A stretch of DNA of 18,610 bases. It comes from Roseovarius sp. (lineage in GTDB: Bacteria > Pseudomonadota > Alphaproteobacteria > Rhodobacterales > Rhodobacteraceae). Below are positions 8,472-14,099 of this stretch, piece by piece. Location: contig SLDH01000145.1 of the NCBI GenBank assembly GCA_007125415.1, positions 1-18,610 on the forward strand. Direction: 5' to 3'. Below the pieces are notes generated by a model. It saw only the letters and a list, made by a program, of their open reading frames with translations, was not told where the DNA came from and ran no database searches. The position numbers were made by a program, and so were the translations under genes. How positions within the stretch are numbered: the first letter of the stretch is position 1; every line of letters starts with the position of its first letter.

Positions 8472-9368
8472 ATGCGGGTCAAATTTCGGCATCTGGAAGT
8501 TTTCGATGCGCTGATCGAAGCCGGGTCCGTTTCGCGCGCGGCAGGACGGCTGAACCTGTCGCAACCGGCGGTCAGCATTGCGCTTGCCAATCTCGAGGAT
8601 GAGCTGGGGTATCGGCTCTTTCACCGGGACCGGGGCTTTTTCGCGCCGACCAACGAGGCGCTGCTTCTGCATGACGAGGTGCGGCAGGGGCTCAATGCCA
8701 TGGCCCGGATCGAACAGCGTTCCGACGAGATCCGCACCGGGCGCACGGGCAGTATCGTGATCGGCACGAATGGTGCCATGTCGATCAACTTCCTGCCGCA
8801 GGTCGTGGCGCGGTTCCAGCGCGAGTCGCCCGGCACCTATATCGAACTGCGCGTCCGCTCGTCGCGGCAGGTGGCCTCATGGGTGAGCACGCGGCAGGTG
8901 GATATCGGGCTGATCGATGCGCCGGTGCCCGTGGCGGGGCTGACGGCCGAACATTTCGACATGGAATGTGTCTGCATCCTGCGCGCGGACGACCCGTTGG
9001 CGCGGGAGGACGTGATCACCCCGCAGCTTCTGTCCGACCGCCCCGTCATCGCGGTGACGGGCGATCATGTGGTTGACCGGCAACTCATCACCATCATGTC
9101 ACAGGCGGAGGCCCGGCTGGTCTATAGCGGGTCGAGCTATTTCTACGCCATCGCACGGCAGCTTGTGGCGGCGGGCGAGAGCCTTGCCATCGTCGATCCG
9201 GCCAATGGCAAGGCACCGCTCGGCGACGGGGTGATCTGGCGGCCCTTCAAACCTGCGATCCGGCATGAGCTTGTGATCATCACCTCGCGCGATCATCCGC
9301 TCGGGCAGGCAGCGGGGCGTATGCTGTGCCAGATCCGCGAAGGCATCGGCGCGGTCAGCGCGGCTTGA
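8472..9368 (+). CDS. LysR-family transcriptional regulator
   Basis: A 298-residue regulator of normal LysR length. The winged helix-turn-helix occupies about residues 4-63, with the pattern GSVSRAAGRLNLSQPAVS and then LEDELGYRLFHR. A linker helix and the two-lobed periplasmic-binding-like effector domain (about 90-290) follow. It is divergently transcribed from the FAD oxidoreductase operon, which is the classical arrangement for a LysR activator of that operon responding to the substrate or an intermediate. The Rid genes follow on the same strand after 132 bases and could be co-transcribed. The ATG at 8472 is supported by the conserved N-terminal RHLEVFDALIEAGS pattern; the AAGGCGG upstream is only a moderate ribosome site. 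Confidence 0.93.
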   Translation: MRVKFRHLEVFDALIEAGSVSRAAGRLNLSQPAVSIALANLEDELGYRLFHRDRGFFAPTNEALLLHDEVRQGLNAMARIEQRSDEIRTGRTGSIVIGTNGAMSINFLPQVVARFQRESPGTYIELRVRSSRQVASWVSTRQVDIGLIDAPVPVAGLTAEHFDMECVCILRADDPLAREDVITPQLLSDRPVIAVTGDHVVDRQLITIMSQAEARLVYSGSSYFYAIARQLVAAGESLAIVDPANGKAPLGDGVIWRPFKPAIRHELVIITSRDHPLGQAAGRMLCQIREGIGAVSAA

Positions 9369-9382
9369 GCGTCGCCGACAGC

Positions 9383-9486
9383 GCGTTGACGCAACGCCCG
9401 GCGCAGCCTACGGTCCGGAGGCAAGGGAACAGGGTGAATCGCCGCGTCGCGGTTGGGCGGAAACCCGATGGGAAAGCGGGCATCGG
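9383..9486 (+). other. Structured leader/intergenic RNA before the Rid genes
   Basis: Between the LysR stop and the first Rid gene lie three stem-loops: GCGTTG/CAACGC (9383-9388/9392-9397), CCGC/GCGG (9442-9445/9449-9452) and CCGATG/CATCGG (9465-9470/9481-9486). The segment at 9421-9440, with AAGGGAACAGGGTGAATC, resembles the conserved core of the 5' half of cobalamin riboswitches. The CCCGCAACTGT segment and the B12 box expected downstream are absent. It may be a degenerate aptamer, an unrelated structured leader or chance. No U-rich terminator is present after the LysR gene. Confidence 0.3.
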
Positions 9487-9500
9487 CAGGGCCGGTTCGG

Positions 9501-9872
9501 ATGATCAAGCGAAGCCATATCGAAGAGATGGACGGGGCGCGGCGCGCCCTTCTGTGCGAGAGCGGGCCATGGGTGCACATGACCGGTATCCAGCCGCGCG
9601 CGCTAGACGGCGACATCAAGGCGCAGGCGCAGGAAGCGCTTGCAAGGCTCGACGAGTTGATGGCCGATGGGGGCGTGACACAGGGCAATCTGTTCACGGT
9701 GACGATCTGGCTGAAGGACATGCGCTATTTCTCGGGCCTCAATGCGGTGTGGAATGCATGGATCGATGCCGATAACCCGCCCGCGCGCACCTGTGTTGCG
9801 GGCGAGCTTTATCGCCCGGATCTGCTGCTCGAGATCGTGGCGGTCGCCCACCGGCCGGGGGCGCCGGCATGA
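9501..9872 (+). CDS. RidA family protein (reactive imine/enamine deaminase)
   Basis: A 123-residue Rid (YjgF/YER057c/UK114) protein, a small cytoplasmic trimer-forming fold. The key active-site arginine is Arg96 in PPARTCV and the conserved glutamate is Glu111 in LLLEIVA. Their 15-residue spacing equals that of Arg105 and Glu120 in E. coli RidA, so catalytic competence is expected. Rid proteins hydrolyse enamines and imines released by flavin- or PLP-dependent enzymes. This fits the FAD amine oxidoreductase across the divergent promoter. Earlier in-frame starts exist (TTG 9453, ATG 9468), but the family begins at MIKR-like sequence and the upstream segment is structured DNA, so ATG 9501 is preferred although its ribosome site is weak. 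Its stop overlaps the next gene by four bases. Confidence 0.87.
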   Translation: MIKRSHIEEMDGARRALLCESGPWVHMTGIQPRALDGDIKAQAQEALARLDELMADGGVTQGNLFTVTIWLKDMRYFSGLNAVWNAWIDADNPPARTCVAGELYRPDLLLEIVAVAHRPGAPA

Positions 9873-10228
9873 GCATCGAGAAGACAGGGCGGATCGGCGG
9901 GGACGGCCCGCACATCTTTCTGGGCTCGGGCGCGGGCGATCTGGCTTCGGTCTGCCTGACGGCGCCGGACAGGGGCGCGGATTTCGCCGGCCAGACGCGA
10001 GACATTCTTGCGGTGATCGACGCGTTGCTGATCGAGATGAACAGCGCCCGGGCGCAGATCGTTCAGGTGCAGCTCTGGCTTGCCGACATGGCCGATTGGC
10101 CGGCATTCGTGCCCATCTGGAACGAGTGGGTGTCCGATCTGGCCCCGCCCGGACTGTCGGTCGTGGAAATGGCCGCCTCGCGGCGCGACTCGCTGCTGGA
10201 GATTCGTGCCTGGGCCATGCGCGGCTGA
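9869..10228 (+). CDS. Rid-family paralogue lacking the catalytic arginine
   Basis: A 119-residue protein that aligns without gaps to the C-terminal half of the upstream Rid protein: the QLWLADM segment matches TIWLKDM, and Glu111 in LLEIRAW matches Glu111 of the neighbour. The position of the catalytic arginine (Arg96 upstream) is Leu96 in PPGLSV, so imine hydrolysis by the standard mechanism is unlikely. The ATG sits in a four-base ATGA overlap with the active paralogue, so the two are translated together, and equal subunit production for a mixed trimer is possible. It could alternatively have a ligand-sensing role, as proposed for arginine-lacking Rid subfamilies. Fold is confident; function is unknown. 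Confidence 0.8.
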   Translation: MSIEKTGRIGGDGPHIFLGSGAGDLASVCLTAPDRGADFAGQTRDILAVIDALLIEMNSARAQIVQVQLWLADMADWPAFVPIWNEWVSDLAPPGLSVVEMAASRRDSLLEIRAWAMRG

Positions 10229-10393
10229 CCGGCCGCTGAGGAAATCCGGGGAGTTCGCCTTGTGACATGTCCCCGAAGAGGACATGCAAGAGACCCGCCT
10301 CACGGCACGTCATTTGCAGGCGAAGCGATTCAGGAGATCGGAAAACGAAGGCCCATTTCGCAGCACCACGCGCTTTTTGTTCGGGCTTTCCTG

Positions 10394-10618
10394 CTACTCG
10401 AGGCGCTTGATCCGTCGGTCAAGCTTGGCGATCTCGTCATGCGCCCTCTGGTTGACGCGGTTCTGGTCAGTTGTGTTCTTGGTTACGCGTTCCTCAAGTG
10501 CCTTGATCCGCTTCTCGAGCTTGGCAAGCGTATCACAGACCTTGTTCTGTTCGGAAACGTTCTTGGACAAGCGCTTCTCAAGATCGGTGACCGCTCTCTC
10601 CACTGGAATGACTGGCAT
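10394..10618 (-). CDS. Small coiled-coil protein with internal repeat
   Basis: A 74-residue, highly charged protein of almost pure heptads. The ATG at 10618 lies nine bases after a perfect AGGAGG box, better placed than the ATG six bases upstream. Two related units are visible, residues 13-40 and 41-74. Each starts with LE-R-[LV]-[ST]-K-N and continues with QN-[KR]-V, and both finish with a KLEKRIKALE or KLDRRIKRLE type run. VTKNTTD (45-51) and LSKNVSE (17-23) fit the [IV]xxNTxx pattern in which Asn occupies a core d position of trimeric coiled coils. No signal peptide or membrane segment is present. It converges with the Rid operon. I recognise no named family; it may be a scaffold or adaptor, or a SlyX-like small coiled coil. 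Confidence 0.65.
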   Translation of the reverse strand: MPVIPVERAVTDLEKRLSKNVSEQNKVCDTLAKLEKRIKALEERVTKNTTDQNRVNQRAHDEIAKLDRRIKRLE

Positions 10619-10799
10619 TGTCTGCATCCTCCTCTCGGGGCAATTTGCATCTGGTCGTCGCAAGTTTCTTTCCGACATTGCCCGAATGGCGTGCCGGATG
10701 AACCGAGGGTCGCGTGATTCTGACCGGGTGACAAGCATTTTTGCCCCGGGCGGTCTCTGCGGTTGCGCAACCTGCCGGAACCGGGCGGATCATAGCGAA

Positions 10800-10905
10800 A
10801 AGCCGATGCCGCCTGCGCATCGACGGTAAGGGCACCCATCATGCCGTCCGCATGGCCAGTGATCAGGACGCGTTGGACCCGATCAGACGCAGCATGGTAT
10901 AGCAG
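10800..10905 (-). pseudogene. Possible relic of a receiver-like domain
   Basis: Read on the minus strand from 10905, one frame gives LLYHAASDRVQRVLITGHAD followed by GMMGALTVDA. This resembles the beta4-beta5 part of response-regulator receiver domains, where an ITGH-D-x-x-M-x-A pattern is usual. No phosphoacceptor region, start or remainder of the gene is present, and the frame ends in unrelated sequence. It stops within four bases of the R3 repeat at 10909, so truncation by the repeat is conceivable. The match is short and could be chance. Confidence 0.22.
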
Positions 10906-10908
10906 GTT

Positions 10909-11007
10909 GCTGAAAAAGTGCCTTGCTCCTGTTTCGAGGCGCGTTGAGCCGGAAAACTGTTCCGCGCTACGCCCGCCCCATCGTCCCGCCCGGGCGACAA
11001 GCCCGGG
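10909..11007 (+). repeat. R3 repeat copy a
   Basis: These 99 bases match the reverse complement of 12422-12520 at 81 of 99 positions with no gaps. The unit starts GCTGAAAAA and ends in a perfect hairpin, CCCGGGC-GACAA-GCCCGGG. The preceding GGTTGCTGAAAAAGTG looks like ends of some insertion sequences, so a MITE-like origin is plausible. The two copies flank the DmpA-family gene in opposite orientation. Apart from this repeat and the possible relic at 10800-10905, bases 10619-11263 contain no gene I can support. Confidence 0.8.
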
Positions 11008-11026
11008 CCGCGTTAAGGAGGATCAG

Positions 11027-11048
11027 AAAACTGCCCGGGGGCAGTTTT
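11027..11048. terminator. Bidirectional intrinsic terminator candidate
   Basis: A perfect nine-base inverted repeat (AAAACTGCC, CGGG loop, GGCAGTTTT) gives a stem with a U-run on either strand. On the minus strand it lies 216 bases beyond the DmpA-family stop and could end that transcript. The T-run is only four bases, so strength is uncertain. A smaller CCCTC-GCTT-GAGGG hairpin follows at 11101-11114. Confidence 0.5.
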
Positions 11049-11150
11049 GCCGACGCACATCCTCCCCTTGACGCAAAGACAGAGGGGGGAAGGACAGTTT
11101 CCCTCGCTTGAGGGTTACTATCGATCAACCTGAGGAACCCTGCACCAAAC

Positions 11151-11215
11151 CGCGCATCGCCGGGCCGTGGGGGCGGCCCAGCGATGCGCGGCGGCCTGCG
11201 GCCTTGGCTCCGCGC
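11151..11215 (-). repeat. R1 repeat copy b (long REP-like hairpin)
   Basis: Bases 11151-11167 and 11174-11190 form a 17-base stem with one mismatch and a six-base loop. Bases 11169-11215 match the reverse complement of 3-49 (43 of 47). It lies 49 bases downstream of the DmpA-family stop, so it would form a stable 3' structure in that mRNA. Confidence 0.78.
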
Positions 11216-11263
11216 AGGGGCAATAGGACCACCGGTGGTGATGCAACCTGATCGGGAGGCGCT

Positions 11264-12331
11264 CTAACCGAACATCGCCGCCAGCGCCTGCGTGTCGATG
11301 GCGCGGCAGATCTGGCCCTTCGGCTTGAAGGTGGGTCGGTCCTCGCCCGCCACCAGTGCGTTGACCACGGCCTCTTCCACCGCCTCGACCGTTGCCAGAT
11401 AGAGCGGGTCGAGAATCTCGTCATTGATCTCCACCCGCGAGACAAGCGCCGGCGCGAATTGCGGCATCCCGCCGAATTCCGCCGTTGAGAAGGCCAGAAA
11501 GATATCACCCGAATTCTGCCCGCCCGGCGAGCCACCACGCCCCACGCCAAGCCCGGCGCGCCGCGCCACATGCCGCAGCGACAGCGCCGAGAGCGGCGCG
11601 TCGGTGGCCACGATCACGATGATCGAGCCGGTCTCCCGGTCGAGCAGGCGATCTTCGGTCATCTGCGCGCCGACGCGCCGCCCCAGCACCGTAAGCCACG
11701 GCCTGATCCCGTGATTGGCCTGAACGAGCACACCCAGCGTGTAGTCCTCGCCGCCAAGGTCCAGCTTGCGCGAGGCTGTGCCGGTGCCGCCCTTGAATTC
11801 GTAGCAGATCATGCCGGTGCCGCCGCCCACCGGCCCCTCGGCCACCGGGCCGGAGGCGGCGCCGTGCAGCGCAGAAAGCGCGTGCGCCTCGGTCACATGC
11901 AGGCCGTTGATGTCGTTGAGCACCCCGTCATAAGTCTCGGCCACCACGGGCATGGCCCAGCCATGCTGATGGGCGAACCAGTCCGCATGGGTCTGCACCA
12001 TCCATCGGGTCGCGGCGTGATGCACGATGCCCACGCTGTGGGTATTGGTGATGCAGACCGGGCCGATGAGATAGCCGGCATCATGGATCCAGTGCGTGCC
12101 CGTCATCTCGCCATTGCCGTTGAGGGTGAATTGCCCGGCGCGCACCGGCTCGGGTGTGGGGGCGGCGCCGCGCGGCAGGATCGCCGTGACCCCGGTGCAA
12201 AGCCCTTGAGCGGGGTCGTAAAGCGTGGTCATCCCCACTTCGACCCCGGCCACATCGGTTATCGCGTTCCACGGGCCCGTCTCGCCGGGAAAGGGCAGGC
12301 CCAGATCGCGGGCGCGCGGCTTGGATTGCAT
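11264..12331 (-). CDS. P1 (S58) family peptidase, DmpA/BapA-like aminopeptidase
   Basis: A 355-residue N-terminal-nucleophile hydrolase of the DmpA (L-aminopeptidase/D-Ala-esterase/amidase) family. The self-cleavage site is the GGQNSGDIFLAFST segment, with the nucleophile Ser274. Cleavage before this serine would give alpha (1-273) and beta (274-355) chains. Family-typical segments TNTHSVGIVH (95-104), PVVAETYDG (128-136) and the GPVGGGTGM loop (166-174) are present. No convincing signal peptide is seen. Relatives remove N-terminal residues from small peptides, D-amino-acid or beta-amino-acid substrates. An upstream ATG at 12400 exists, but ATG 12331 has a GGTGGAGC ribosome site and a family-like start. 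The gene stands alone and is flanked by inverted R3 repeats. Confidence 0.9.
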   Translation of the reverse strand: MQSKPRARDLGLPFPGETGPWNAITDVAGVEVGMTTLYDPAQGLCTGVTAILPRGAAPTPEPVRAGQFTLNGNGEMTGTHWIHDAGYLIGPVCITNTHSVGIVHHAATRWMVQTHADWFAHQHGWAMPVVAETYDGVLNDINGLHVTEAHALSALHGAASGPVAEGPVGGGTGMICYEFKGGTGTASRKLDLGGEDYTLGVLVQANHGIRPWLTVLGRRVGAQMTEDRLLDRETGSIIVIVATDAPLSALSLRHVARRAGLGVGRGGSPGGQNSGDIFLAFSTAEFGGMPQFAPALVSRVEINDEILDPLYLATVEAVEEAVVNALVAGEDRPTFKPKGQICRAIDTQALAAMFG

Positions 12332-12718
12332 GGGAAGCTCCACCTGTTGGTCTCGGGTCCCTCCTTCTAGCGCCTGCGGGCAGCCCTTGCACAGCCCCAT
12401 CTGTGCCGGAGCCGGGCGCCACCCGGGCTTGTCGCCCGGGCGAGACGGTGGGGCAAGCCTGGCGCGGACCAGGTTTCCGGCTCAAGGCGCATGTAGGCGG
12501 GAGGCAGGCAGTTTTTCAGCGCCGGACAGAATTTTTTCACGAGCCCGTTAGACTTGAGCGGTGGCACAGGGTATCAGGGGATCATGACATCGCAAGCGGG
12601 GAGCAGTTTTCATGGTCGAACCAGGCGGCCCGGCTTGCGGCTTGCCCGCGCCGCACGGGCGGGGGATGCTGCAGACCTTGTCACGAGAAACCATCCAGAC
12701 GCATAGGGAGAACAAGCC
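12332..12718. other. Intergenic region with R3 copy b, no gene seen
   Basis: This gap separates two divergent transcripts (the DmpA-family gene leftwards, the small membrane proteins rightwards) and must hold both promoters. The left half is mostly the R3 repeat. In the right half I find no convincing -35/-10 pair, no coding frame with a ribosome site and no clear terminator. Confidence 0.4.
12422..12520 (-). repeat. R3 repeat copy b (inverted relative to copy a)
   Basis: Reverse complement of 10909-11007 at 81 of 99 bases, with the CCCGGGC hairpin at 12422-12440 fully conserved and the A-rich GCTGAAAAA end at 12512-12520. It lies upstream of the DmpA-family gene, so that gene is bracketed by outward-facing A-rich ends. 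Confidence 0.8.
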
Positions 12719-12883
12719 ATGCAAATCGGAGTGATCCTGATCGCCTTGTCGGTGATCTGCCTGATCGCGTCATTCGTCCTGAACGTGCCGCCGCTCGTCA
12801 ATCTCGTCGGGATCGGCCTCGGGCTTGCCGGGCTGCTGATCCTGGGGATCAGCCGCAAGAAGGGCGGTGGTCAAGACAAGTGA
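12719..12883 (+). CDS. Small two-helix membrane protein
   Basis: A 54-residue protein with ATG at 12719 and an AGGGAG box eight bases upstream. Two hydrophobic segments, about residues 4-21 and 26-44, are joined by a short NVPPLVN turn and followed by a basic, glycine-rich tail (ISRKKGGGQDK). This predicts a helical hairpin with the tail in the cytoplasm (positive-inside rule). It is followed after 42 bases by another small membrane protein in the same direction, so the two are probably co-transcribed. I do not recognise the family; several Rhodobacteraceae small membrane proteins look similar. Function unknown. Confidence 0.6.
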   Translation: MQIGVILIALSVICLIASFVLNVPPLVNLVGIGLGLAGLLILGISRKKGGGQDK

Positions 12884-12925
12884 GGCCGGCCGGGGCTCTG
12901 GTGGTCTGACAGGAGGAAATGACGG

Positions 12926-13192
12926 ATGCTGGCGCTGGCAAGACTGCTGATCATCGGCTTCGTGGTCTGCACGATTTTCTATGTCGGCATTTCCGTCTAT
13001 TCGCGCAGGGTGCGCCGGCAAAAGCTGCGCGACTGGTGGGAGGAAGAAGGCCGGCCTGGTGATCTCGACAGCTATGTCGCGCGCGGCCTTGAGGAATACA
13101 GCAACTCGCTCCGGCGCAGGCTGATCCTCGGGGTCTATGTGGTGCCCTTCATCCTTGTCTGCGGTATCATCTATTTCACGAATTTCCATTGA
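12926..13192 (+). CDS. Conserved-looking small membrane protein
   Basis: An 88-residue protein. One membrane segment is at about 5-24, followed by a basic stretch (SRRVRRQKLR) and a soluble acidic loop containing DWWEEEG and an LEEYSNSLRRR helix. A second membrane segment is at about 67-85. Both termini are predicted outside with a cytoplasmic loop of about 40 residues. The ribosome site AGGAGG lies nine bases before the ATG; an ATG eight bases earlier is out of frame. It follows the 54-residue membrane protein and precedes the ABC operon by 250 bases. Similar proteins in Rhodobacterales carry generic or efflux-pump labels without experimental basis; I assign no function. Confidence 0.75.
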   Translation: MLALARLLIIGFVVCTIFYVGISVYSRRVRRQKLRDWWEEEGRPGDLDSYVARGLEEYSNSLRRRLILGVYVVPFILVCGIIYFTNFH

Positions 13193-13442
13193 GGCGGTGA
13201 TGGTGGGCGCTGGCCGGTGATCAGGGCATTGAGCGCGGGGCAGTAGCAGGGTGTCGAAACCGCCCCCTTGTGTAGCCTTGCAAGCCGCAAGCACGAAAAG
13301 GTCATGCCGCGGAACGCTGCCCCGGCGGCATGGCCCGGGCCGGGCGGGGAAGAATGCCAGCCGGCGTCACTTGCGTCAGTGCCTGTTAGCCCCTGTCAAA
13401 CCCGCGCCCGCGCGATAGGTTAGCGAAAGCAGGAGGCGGCCG

Positions 13443-14095
<653 letters not shown>

Positions 14096-14099
<4 letters not shown>

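Noticed and set aside
10262..10717. 151-codon plus-strand frame with hydrophobic repeats opposite the coiled-coil gene
   Set aside because: The leucine-rich pattern is the antisense image of the charged heptads. It lacks a ribosome site, while the minus strand has a perfect AGGAGG.
12367..12567. Short peptide frame conserved between the two R3 copies (RLEPETWSAPGLPHRLARATSPG-like)
   Set aside because: The similarity follows from the DNA repeat itself; no ribosome site is seen and the frames extend into unrelated sequence at both sides.
13340..13442. Possible promoter before the ABC ATPase gene (CTGTCA with GATAGG about 15 bases later)
   Set aside because: Spacing and match to sigma-70 boxes are poor; not distinguishable from chance in this sequence.
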